NCBI GenBank assembly: GCA_024227975.1
Contig: JAAETV010000742.1
Span: 1-6,032, forward strand
Reading direction: 5' to 3'
DNA: 6,032 bases
From: Actinomycetes bacterium
GTDB lineage: Bacteria > Actinomycetota > Acidimicrobiia > Acidimicrobiales > SZUA-35
Part shown: positions 1 through 5,616 of the stretch, one piece after another
Numbering within the stretch: the stretch's first letter is position 1
Layout: every line of letters starts with the position of its first letter
Translations under genes and position numbers: made by a program
Notes under the pieces: generated by a model
The model's database searches: none
What the model was told of the DNA's origin: nothing
The model's input: only the letters and a program-made list of their open reading frames with translations

Positions 1-270
1 CACGTCGACATCGCTCGGAGGCACCCGAAAGGCAAGCTGGACTGATGCCGAAGTCGGCACCGATGGTGAACCGTCGTAGGGGCGACCGCGGAGACGCAAC
101 GCCAGAAGGGATCCTCCGACTCGTAGCTCCACGAACTTGCCGGGGATCTCACGGCAAATAGGAAAGCCAAGTACATCAGCGTAGAAGTCGCGCATCGGCT
201 CGATCTCTGTACAGAGGAGCATCACGTAGTCGAGGTTGCGGATCGTGCCGAGTCCCGTGGGTTGGTTCAT
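1..270 (-). CDS. VOC family protein (glyoxalase/bleomycin-resistance fold), N-terminal part
   Basis: Reading leftward from an ATG at 270, the frame stays open for 90 codons to the window edge, so the C-terminus is missing. The start region is typical of a VOC beta-alpha-beta-beta-beta module: strand LDYVMLLCT (residues 13-21), helix EPMRDFYADVLGF (24-36), then strands FVELRVGG and LLALRLRG (46-62) and a second-module strand VQLAFRV (77-83). VOC proteins use paired modules to bind metal or small ligands in glyoxalases, dioxygenases, epimerases and resistance proteins. Here the position usually holding the first metal-binding His is Tyr15 (LDYVML rather than DHVxL), and the strand often beginning with His has Gln78, so a metal-free or binding-only role is possible. 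No alternative start lies upstream in frame before the crotonase stop. The ribosome-binding site is weak (GGGTGC). It lies 62 bp downstream of the crotonase gene on the same strand and is probably co-transcribed. The family is fairly certain; the substrate is unknown. Confidence 0.85.
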   Translation of the reverse strand, partial: MNQPTGLGTIRNLDYVMLLCTEIEPMRDFYADVLGFPICREIPGKFVELRVGGSLLALRLRGRPYDGSPSVPTSASVQLAFRVPPSDVDV

Positions 271-332
271 GCACCCAGAATGACCGTTGTGGGGGCCGGA
301 AACGCGCCACCCCGGCCACTCCCGCTCCTCGC

Positions 333-1082
333 TCAGCGGTCGAGGGCTGCTACCGGCCGAACGGTTGGACTCAGGGGGTCGGCCTCCAAGGGGCGGGCGA
401 ACCAATCCTCGGCCGAGGTGGCAGGCCCGGTACGGCGAAGAGCCGACTTGATCCGGTGCACCCCGGTGGCATCGTGGTCCCCTATCCGACTCGCCAGCTC
501 AGCCACACACGACAAGACCTCGGATTCGGGGACGCTCTGGTGAGCTAGACCGAGGGACACCAGGGTGGGGCCGGGGAGGCGGTCGCCGAGGAGGGCCACC
601 CTGGCGGCCAGGGCCTCGGAGTGACGGAGGCACAGCCAGGCCATGTTCATGGGGGCCGCCATCCCCTGCTGGATCTCACCGACCTGGAGGAAGGATTCAT
701 CCCCGGCAATGAGGAAGTCGCAGGCCAGGGCAAGGGCAGCTCCCCCGTTGACGGCGGCCCGCTGGAGGGCCCCGATGAGAACAGCCGGCAGATCGAACAA
801 GGCTCGGTGGGCTCGCCGCCACTCCTGGCTGAAAGTGGGGACCCAGTCCGGTTGGGGGTCGGCCCCGAACTCCTTCAGATCGAGACCGGAACAGAATGCA
901 TCCCCGGCCCCCCGCAGCACGACCACGGTCACCTCCGGGGTGGAGCCCAGCTCCTCCAGCCGGTCGGCCAGCTCGGTGGCCATCGGCCCGATCAGAGCAT
1001 TGCGACGCTCAGGTCGATTCAACACGACGGTGGCAATACGGCCGTCGTCTCCGCTGCGTTCGACTAGCACGTACCGGTCCAT
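333..1082 (-). CDS. Enoyl-CoA hydratase/isomerase (crotonase) family protein
   Basis: A 249-residue protein, close to the usual 250-270 for single-domain crotonases, expected to act on acyl-CoA thioesters in the cytoplasm. Visible family features are the N-terminal strand and RIATVVLNRPERRNAL (15-30), the first oxyanion-hole segment DAFCSGLDL (61-69), the second segment VNGGAALALACDFLIAG (111-127), and the helix region LQVGEIQQGM (132-141). The Glu of this last segment (Glu136) matches the second catalytic Glu of classical hydratases. The first catalytic Glu, normally in GGCEL, is replaced by Ala116. The enzyme may therefore be an isomerase, a hydrolase or another crotonase-fold activity rather than a standard hydratase. 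The start at 1082 was chosen because GAGG lies 9 bp upstream; an ATG at 1097 would add five residues but has GGAG directly abutting it. The open frame continues far upstream to 1652 antisense to the VOC gene, which I treat as a high-GC artefact. It is followed on the same strand by a VOC gene. Confidence 0.9.
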   Translation of the reverse strand: MDRYVLVERSGDDGRIATVVLNRPERRNALIGPMATELADRLEELGSTPEVTVVVLRGAGDAFCSGLDLKEFGADPQPDWVPTFSQEWRRAHRALFDLPAVLIGALQRAAVNGGAALALACDFLIAGDESFLQVGEIQQGMAAPMNMAWLCLRHSEALAARVALLGDRLPGPTLVSLGLAHQSVPESEVLSCVAELASRIGDHDATGVHRIKSALRRTGPATSAEDWFARPLEADPLSPTVRPVAALDR

Positions 1083-1175
1083 GTCGAGTGTCCTCATCTC
1101 CGACCATCGGCCGGGCCGGTCTGACCGAACAATAGGGCCCTTCCTCCCCACCAGCCAGGAACAGTTCCAGGGTTG
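1083..1175. promoter_or_regulatory. Divergent intergenic region with short palindromes
   Basis: This gap separates the divergent crotonase (minus) and two-domain VOC (plus) genes, so it must carry promoters in both directions unless transcription enters from further away. Three short inverted repeats are seen: CGGTC-T-GACCG at 1117-1127, AGGGCCCT at 1134-1141, and an interrupted palindrome centred on GGAAC-A-GTTCC at 1155-1171. On the minus strand TATTGT (just left of the GGGCCC) could be a -10 element, but no good -35 accompanies it. The GAGG ribosome-binding site of the crotonase gene is at 1092-1095. Regulator binding is inference only. Confidence 0.45.
1155..1171. repeat. 17-bp interrupted palindrome just upstream of the VOC start
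   Basis: The sequence reads CC-A-GGAAC-A-GTTCC-A-GG. All positions are complementary about the central A except one A/A pair. It ends 4 bp before the ATG at 1176 and overlaps the probable ribosome-binding site of that gene (AGGG). It could be an operator for a dimeric regulator or a small RNA hairpin restricting translation; chance is also possible in GC-rich DNA. Confidence 0.4.
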
Positions 1176-1937
1176 ATGGCTACTCTGAGCAGGGTGACGA
1201 CCAAGGTGATCGCCATCGAGATCACGACCTCCGATCCTGATCGGTCGCGCCAGGTCTGTCGGACTGTCTCCGGCACGGACTCTGAGCAACGAAAGGGGGC
1301 AGTCTGGTTGCCAGTGGGAGACACCTGGCTCATCCTCCGCCCCCGTTCCGACTCGGCCGGGGCTGACGGTGTCACCGCCATCGAGTTGGAGGCCGACGAT
1401 CTGGCGATGCGGGCAGCGGCAATCGGTCGTTGGGAACCGGACCTCAGCCACGATCACGAGCGGCTGGAGTTCGAGATCAACGGCATCAGGGTTGGCATCA
1501 GCCAGTCCGGCTCGACCGAACTCCCCGTGGATCCTGGCTCTCCCAACGGAGCCACGCTCGACCACCTGGCCCTTCTGGTTGCTGATCTGGAGCAGGCCAG
1601 CGAACGGTGGCGGGCCATAACGGGAGTGGAGGCCGAGCAGATGGGCTTCCATCCCCTCTCCGACGGGGCCTTCTCAGCAGCCCGAGTCCACCTCGGATCA
1701 GCCATGATCGAACTGGTCTGCCCGACGCCGGGCCACGATACCCCGATGGCCTCCCGGCTCATCAGCCGGGGGGAGGGACCCGCCGCCTTGGCCTTGCCCG
1801 TCGGTGACCTCGGGGCAACGCTGGATCGGCTCCGGGCCATGGAAGTGCGGGTCGACCATCGTCCACCCCACTGGATGATCCACCCCCGCCACGCCTCCGG
1901 AGTACTGGTGCAACTGACCCCTCGAGTCGAGCACTGA
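1176..1937 (+). CDS. Two-domain VOC family protein, methylmalonyl-CoA epimerase-like C-terminal half
   Basis: A 253-residue protein. The C-terminal half (about 126-248) is a clear VOC domain: LDHLALLVADLEQASERW (128-145), VHLGSAMIEL (171-180), then the second module GPAALALPVGDLGATLDRLRAM (201-222) and a closing strand IHPRHASGVLVQL (235-247), a layout shared with methylmalonyl-CoA epimerases and related VOC proteins. His130 matches the first metal ligand, but the His of the GLHH motif is replaced by Ala and the final Glu by Gln246, so epimerase activity is doubtful. The N-terminal half (about 10-110) has a VOC-like pattern (VIAIEITTSDPDRSRQ, WLPVGDTWLILRP, AIELEADDLAMRAAAI, INGIRVGIS) but is short and diverged. 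ATG 1176 was chosen with AGGG 3 bp upstream; TTG 1173 and GTG 1194 are alternatives, the latter placing the first strand nearer the N-terminus. It diverges from the crotonase gene, consistent with shared acyl-CoA or carboxylic-acid metabolism; the true substrate is unknown. Confidence 0.85.
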   Translation: MATLSRVTTKVIAIEITTSDPDRSRQVCRTVSGTDSEQRKGAVWLPVGDTWLILRPRSDSAGADGVTAIELEADDLAMRAAAIGRWEPDLSHDHERLEFEINGIRVGISQSGSTELPVDPGSPNGATLDHLALLVADLEQASERWRAITGVEAEQMGFHPLSDGAFSAARVHLGSAMIELVCPTPGHDTPMASRLISRGEGPAALALPVGDLGATLDRLRAMEVRVDHRPPHWMIHPRHASGVLVQLTPRVEH

Positions 1938-1957
1938 GCCAGGAACGGCCTGGGGAC

Positions 1958-1981
1958 CGCAGCGCTCCGGCAAGCACTGCG
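1958..1981 (-). terminator. Hairpin between convergent genes, candidate terminator of the ABC operon
   Basis: Arms CGCAGCGCT (1958-1966) and AGCACTGCG (1973-1981) enclose a 6-base loop. As plus-strand RNA the stem has one C/A mismatch; as minus-strand RNA that position becomes a G-U wobble and all nine pairs form, so it better suits the leftward ABC operon, whose stop codon ends 47 bp away. No T-tract follows on either side, so intrinsic termination is not assured. A weaker CCAGG/CCTGG stem lies next to it at 1939-1953. Confidence 0.4.
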
Positions 1982-2028
1982 ATCCCGGTCATGGTTCAGG
2001 CCCCCAAGACCGAGGGTGCCCGAGCGGC

Positions 2029-4554
2029 TCAGTTGGCGATGGCGTCGAGCACATCGAGGCGTCCGGCCCGGCGAGCGGGACCCCAAGCGGCAACCAGTCC
2101 GGCTATTCCAGCCACAGTGACCAGGATCAAAATCCTGGCGACGGGAACGGCGAGGGTTGATGTGACCGAGGCGGGCAGGGCAACGACGGCCGCCCAGCCG
2201 AATAGGATTCCGACGCCAACCCCCAACACAGCACCCAGAAGGGCGACCAGCGCCGCTTCCAAGCGGATCATGGTCCGAAGTTGGCGCCGGCTCATGCCGA
2301 CGGCCCTCAGCAGGCCCAGCTCCCGGGTTCGCTCGAAGACCGATAGGGCCAGCGTGTTTGCGATCCCGATCAGGGCGATGATCACGGCCAGAGCCACCAT
2401 CACGTTGACTGTGGCCAGGGCCTGGTCGACGATGCCTTCGAGGGAGTCGAGGAAGTCACTGGCGGTGGCGATGGTGACCATTGGGTAGGTCTCGGCAATC
2501 GGGGCGAGAGCCGCTTCGCCCTGGGTCGGGGTCACTCCATCAGCTAGTGAGAACCCGATCCAGGCATCGGAGGACTCAGCCCCGACCTCGGTCCAGGTGG
2601 TGAGGTCCAGTAGGTAGCTCTCCTCGACGATGATGTCGTCTTCATAGATGCCGATCACGGTGAGGTCGCGGTCGACCCCGGCGGCAAAGGTCATCGACAC
2701 GATGTCGCCGACCCCGATCGACTGGGCGGCCGCAATCTCGTCAGAGATCAACAGGGGATCGGAAACTGCGGGTTCGACGGCCACCCCGCTGCTGATGGCG
2801 AGATCGAATAAATGCTCAGCGGCCACCAGGTCGGTTCCGATGATGTCAGTGAGCTCCCCACCGACGTGGGCTTCGTCGTAGCGGAAGCTGGCAACTGGAC
2901 CGGTCTCGGACAGGGCATCGAGGTCAGCGGCGACGGTGGAAGTGAATAGGCTGTCACCGTCCTCATCGACAAGATAGTCGGCATGAACCGAGCTCTCGAG
3001 GGTGGATCGGAGCTCGGCCTTGACCGACTCGCCAACCACCAGAGCCATGGCCACCAGGGCCAGCCCGATCATGAGGGCGGCGGCCGTCGTTGCTGTCCGC
3101 TGGGGGTTGCGGCCGGCATTGTCCCGAGCGAGGCGGCCTGAGACTCCGAACAGCCGGCGCCCTGGCCACCCCAACACATTGGTGAGAGGGACCGCGATCA
3201 CTGGACTGACCATGGCTAGCCCGGTGAACATCCCGATGGCGCCAACCGCAAGGAGGGCAACAACCGATGCCGTCGTCGAGGCGATAAACAGGCCGAGAGC
3301 ACCAGCTACCCCTCCTGCACCCAGGAGACCGGTTCCGACCAGAAGCCTGGTCCGCCCACTGGCGGCCCCAGCCGCAGCCCCATCACGCAGGGCAGCTATC
3401 GGGGGAACACTCGAGGCCTTGCGGGCCGGTCCGATAGCCGAGACCAATGTGGCCCCAATTCCGACGACGGCGGCCACGATCATGGTCCGAGCCGAGATGA
3501 TCACGGGTGAGTCGGGGAGTTGGGCGCCGATGGCGTCGAACAAGGCCCGAAGGCCAAAGGCGACCCCGACCCCGACCCCGATTCCAATGACCGAGGCGGC
3601 TGAGCCGATCACGGCCGCTTCGGCCAGGACTGAGCGACGCAGCTGGACGGGATCGGCCCCCACCGCCCGCAGCAATCCGAGCTCACGGGTTCGTTGGCCC
3701 AACACGATGGAGAAGGTGTTGTAGATGATGAAGATCGAGACGAACAGGGAGATCCCCGCAAACCCGAGCAGGATGTTGCCGACTATGTCGATCCCGCTGT
3801 TGAAATCGGCTCGCTGCTCGGATTCCAGAGTGGCGTTGTCGACGATCGCCGCTCCGGGTGCGAGCGCCGCCAGTTCTGATTCGACGACGACTCGATCGGC
3901 GCCATCGTCGACGGCGATCTGGATCGAGTCGTAGCCCTCGGTGCCAACCAGTTCTTGGAGGGCGGGGAGATCGAACTGCATCAGGGTCGCGCCCAAGGTG
4001 TCGTTGTTGGCCCCGAAGCTGACCAACCCAGTCAAGGTGGCCTGGGTTCGGCCCTGGGGAGTGATGAAGTCATAGGTCTGACCGACCAAGAAGCCATGGT
4101 TTGCGGCGGCATCGAGGTCCATCGTGAACTCACCCGGCCGGCGGGGTGGCTCGCCCTCGACCAGAGTGAAACTCGACAGGCGGGCATCGTCGATCCAGGC
4201 CATGGCCAGTTGGGGCGGCCCGGCGGCCGATATCTCGTTCCCGTCGGCTTTGATGGGGCGGATCGTGTTCTCGGCGTCGATGATGGGAGCCGCGGCCACC
4301 ACTCCTTCGACCTCGGCCACCTGACCGAGAAGGGCGGGTGACAGCGGTTCGGATCGGCCGAGGTCATCGACGGGACGGACCTCGAAGTCAGTTCCTTCGA
4401 CAATCTCTCCCGAGAGGGTGTTGAAACTGGACCGCAGCCCATCGGTCAGCACGAACGACGAAACGACGAACGAAACGGCCAGGATGACGGCGAAGGTGGT
4501 GAGGGCGAACCGCAGCCGGTTGGCGGCGAGGTTCTTGAGGGTCAAGCGCAGCAT
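2029..4554 (-). CDS. ABC transporter permease, FtsX/MacB family with duplicated membrane module
   Basis: An 841-residue membrane protein, partner of the ATPase encoded just upstream. I read about ten hydrophobic segments: one at 14-38, a large extracytoplasmic domain (39-255, MacB periplasmic-core type), segments near 257-286, 311-339, 355-375, 403-425 and 427-458, another near 488-509, a second extracytoplasmic domain (510-713), and segments near 714-739, 765-793 and 805-826. Each half carries an FtsX core ending in GPAR (375-378 and 825-828), and the block RTRELGLLRAVG occurs identically at 288-299 and 742-753, just after the first helix of each FtsX core where coupling to the ATPase is expected. 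The linker start GRLARDNAGRNPQR resembles the protein's own N-terminus, so the whole module looks duplicated. Such permeases (compare LolCDE, MacB) drive export or conformational work outside the membrane rather than import; the substrate here is unknown. The start at 4554 was preferred over ATG 4560 because AGAAGGAG then sits 7 bp upstream. Confidence 0.95.
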   Translation of the reverse strand: MLRLTLKNLAANRLRFALTTFAVILAVSFVVSSFVLTDGLRSSFNTLSGEIVEGTDFEVRPVDDLGRSEPLSPALLGQVAEVEGVVAAAPIIDAENTIRPIKADGNEISAAGPPQLAMAWIDDARLSSFTLVEGEPPRRPGEFTMDLDAAANHGFLVGQTYDFITPQGRTQATLTGLVSFGANNDTLGATLMQFDLPALQELVGTEGYDSIQIAVDDGADRVVVESELAALAPGAAIVDNATLESEQRADFNSGIDIVGNILLGFAGISLFVSIFIIYNTFSIVLGQRTRELGLLRAVGADPVQLRRSVLAEAAVIGSAASVIGIGVGVGVAFGLRALFDAIGAQLPDSPVIISARTMIVAAVVGIGATLVSAIGPARKASSVPPIAALRDGAAAGAASGRTRLLVGTGLLGAGGVAGALGLFIASTTASVVALLAVGAIGMFTGLAMVSPVIAVPLTNVLGWPGRRLFGVSGRLARDNAGRNPQRTATTAAALMIGLALVAMALVVGESVKAELRSTLESSVHADYLVDEDGDSLFTSTVAADLDALSETGPVASFRYDEAHVGGELTDIIGTDLVAAEHLFDLAISSGVAVEPAVSDPLLISDEIAAAQSIGVGDIVSMTFAAGVDRDLTVIGIYEDDIIVEESYLLDLTTWTEVGAESSDAWIGFSLADGVTPTQGEAALAPIAETYPMVTIATASDFLDSLEGIVDQALATVNVMVALAVIIALIGIANTLALSVFERTRELGLLRAVGMSRRQLRTMIRLEAALVALLGAVLGVGVGILFGWAAVVALPASVTSTLAVPVARILILVTVAGIAGLVAAWGPARRAGRLDVLDAIAN

Positions 4555-4561
4555 CTGCATG

Positions 4562-4569
4562 CTCCTTCT
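4562..4569 (-). promoter_or_regulatory. Ribosome-binding site of the permease gene
   Basis: On the minus strand the bases read AGAAGGAG, a strong Shine-Dalgarno match. It lies 7 bp before ATG 4554 but only 1 bp before ATG 4560, which decides for the downstream start. It sits in the short gap after the ATPase stop, supporting translation of both genes from one transcript. Confidence 0.75.
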
Positions 4570-4581
4570 GGTTGCGTCGGC

Positions 4582-5352
4582 TCAGTTGCCGAGGCCGCGC
4601 ATGCGGTCGAGGATGGAGTCAGGAGTGGGGAAATCGAGCTGATCGACGATGCGACCGTCGGCTAGGAACACCACCCGGTCGGCGTGGGATGCGGCCCCGG
4701 GATCGTGGGTGACCATCACGATTGTCTGGTCGAGTTCGACAACGGCGCGGGCCATGAAGGCCAGGATCTCACCCCCGGTCCGCGAATCGAGATTGCCCGT
4801 TGGTTCGTCGGCGAAGATGATCTTCGGTCGGCTGGCCAGAGCACGAGCCACAGCCACCCTCTGCTGCTGGCCGCCCGACAGCTCGGATGGGCGGTGACGG
4901 AGGCGGTCGCCCAGACCTACCGCGGCCACAACATGGTTGATCCAGGATTGATCGGGGCGGACACCGGCCAGGTCGAGCGGCAGGGTGATGTTCTCGATGG
5001 CGCTCAGGGTGGGGATGAGGTTGAAGGCTTGGAAGACGAACCCGATCCGGTCCCGTCGCAGCCGTGTCAGTTGCCGCTCGTTGAGCGACGACAGATTGAT
5101 GTCGCCGATGAAGACTTCACCGGCACTGAGCTGATCGAGGCCAGCCATGCACTGCATCAAGGTCGACTTGCCCGATCCTGATGGGCCCATGATGGCTGTC
5201 ATCTTGCCGGCGGTGAAGGAGACGTCGACATCATCGAGGGCCACGATCTCGGTGTCGCCCGAGCCGTACACCTTGCGTGCCCTGTGGGCGGCGGCGGCGC
5301 TCACGCCCAATCCGGTTCCGGTTGGAACGGGAGCGTCGAGGGTGATTGACAT
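4582..5352 (-). CDS. ABC transporter ATP-binding protein, LolD/MacB type
   Basis: A 256-residue nucleotide-binding subunit with every canonical motif: A-loop Tyr29, Walker A GPSGSGKST (56-64), Q-loop Gln108 in FVFQAFNL, signature LSGGQQQR (158-165), Walker B IIFADE with catalytic Glu183, D-loop NLDS (187-190) and switch His216 in VTHDP. The wording around Walker B (ADEPTGNLDS) and the Q-loop is typical of the LolD/MacB/FtsE-like export subfamily, matching the FtsX-type permease encoded 27 bp downstream. It should hydrolyse ATP as a dimer on the cytoplasmic face. The first 22 or so residues form an Ala/Gly/Pro-rich extension before the domain proper. ATG 5352 was chosen with GCAGG 8 bp upstream; it is the first gene of the operon, so the promoter should lie in 5353-5616. 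The fold and role are certain; the transported substrate is not. Confidence 0.96.
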   Translation of the reverse strand: MSITLDAPVPTGTGLGVSAAAAHRARKVYGSGDTEIVALDDVDVSFTAGKMTAIMGPSGSGKSTLMQCMAGLDQLSAGEVFIGDINLSSLNERQLTRLRRDRIGFVFQAFNLIPTLSAIENITLPLDLAGVRPDQSWINHVVAAVGLGDRLRHRPSELSGGQQQRVAVARALASRPKIIFADEPTGNLDSRTGGEILAFMARAVVELDQTIVMVTHDPGAASHADRVVFLADGRIVDQLDFPTPDSILDRMRGLGN

Positions 5353-5425
5353 GCCGGATACCTGCTTTGGAAGAGTCAGTTGGTTACTACTCCGAACTTA
5401 GAAAGATTGGGATCAGCCGCCCATC

Positions 5426-5447
5426 GGGTCTTGTCCTGATAAGACCC
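5426..5447. repeat. 22-bp near-perfect palindrome, candidate operator
   Basis: Half-sites GGGTCTTGTC and GATAAGACCC flank a central CT. Nine of ten positions match, and the outer seven (GGGTCTT/AAGACCC) are perfect. It lies 74 bp upstream of the ATPase start and 170 bp upstream of the amidohydrolase start. Size and symmetry fit an operator for a dimeric regulator of TetR or GntR type, but no regulator gene is in the window. A role as a terminator is unlikely since genes diverge from both sides. Confidence 0.55.
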
Positions 5448-5555
5448 TCACCCGACCCGGAGACCCCTCAGGGTTCCGGCCCCGTATTCTCAGGGTCGAG
5501 GGTCGGTGGGCATAGGGGGCGGACCATGATCTAGTGTCCCAATGACTGGGGCCGA

Positions 5556-5574
5556 CCGGATGGTGATCATCCGG
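5556..5574. repeat. 7-5-7 inverted repeat upstream of the amidohydrolase gene
   Basis: Perfect arms CCGGATG and CATCCGG surround GTGAT, with TGATCA overlapping the centre. It ends 42 bp before the amidohydrolase ATG, where it could be an operator near the transcription start or a leader hairpin. Confidence 0.45.
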
Positions 5575-5604
5575 GACCCGCAGTCAGAGGTGTCGTCGAG
5601 CTCG

Positions 5605-5609
5605 AAAGG
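5605..5609 (+). promoter_or_regulatory. Ribosome-binding site of the amidohydrolase gene
   Basis: AAAGG lies 7 bp before ATG 5617. In-frame starts further upstream (ATG 5542, ATG 5560, GTG 5590) would add residues not resembling the family N-terminus, so this site supports 5617. Confidence 0.6.
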
Positions 5610-5616
5610 TCCGGTC

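Larger units (their letters stand above)
5353..5616. promoter_or_regulatory. Divergent regulatory region between the ABC operon and the amidohydrolase gene
   Basis: This 264-bp gap lies between divergent starts and should hold both promoters. It contains a 22-bp near-palindrome (5426-5447), a 7-5-7 inverted repeat (5556-5574), two CTCAGGGT direct repeats (5467-5474 and 5489-5496) and six GGGTC/GACCC pentamers between 5426 and 5504. The left part (5365-5410) is locally AT-richer than the surroundings, and minus-strand TAGTAA there could be a -10 for the ABC operon, but I find no convincing -35. TATTCT at 5485-5490 is an equally weak plus-strand candidate. No credible small gene was found. Confidence 0.5.

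Noticed and set aside
621..1176. Overlapping plus-strand open frames across the crotonase gene
   Set aside because: They are antisense shadows of a gene with clear crotonase motifs and show no recognisable domain.
1083..1652. Long upstream extension of the crotonase reading frame (open from 1652) antisense to the VOC gene
   Set aside because: The extension translates to Gly/Arg/Pro-rich sequence without family resemblance, overlaps a well-supported VOC gene, and the crotonase homology begins at 1082. It is a typical GC-rich open antisense frame.
1939..1953. CCAGG/CCTGG hairpin after the VOC stop as its terminator
   Set aside because: Only five pairs and no T-tract; too weak to call separately from the stronger hairpin nearby.
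2296..3693. DNA-level repeat between the two FtsX modules
   Set aside because: The protein block is identical but the DNA copies differ at many synonymous positions, so it is not a recent DNA repeat or recombination site.
3002..3724. 240-codon plus-strand open frame inside the permease gene
   Set aside because: The translation is low-complexity Arg/Ala/Pro/Thr-rich and is the mirror of a conserved FtsX permease; no ribosome-binding site or domain is seen.
5346..5534. Small plus-strand open frame in the divergent intergenic region
   Set aside because: It begins inside the ATPase gene, crosses the palindrome and has no ribosome-binding site or recognisable protein features.
5542..5616. Upstream in-frame starts (ATG 5542, ATG 5560, GTG 5590) for the amidohydrolase
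   Set aside because: The extra residues do not look like the family N-terminus and would run through the inverted repeat at 5556-5574; ATG 5617 has AAAGG at good spacing.
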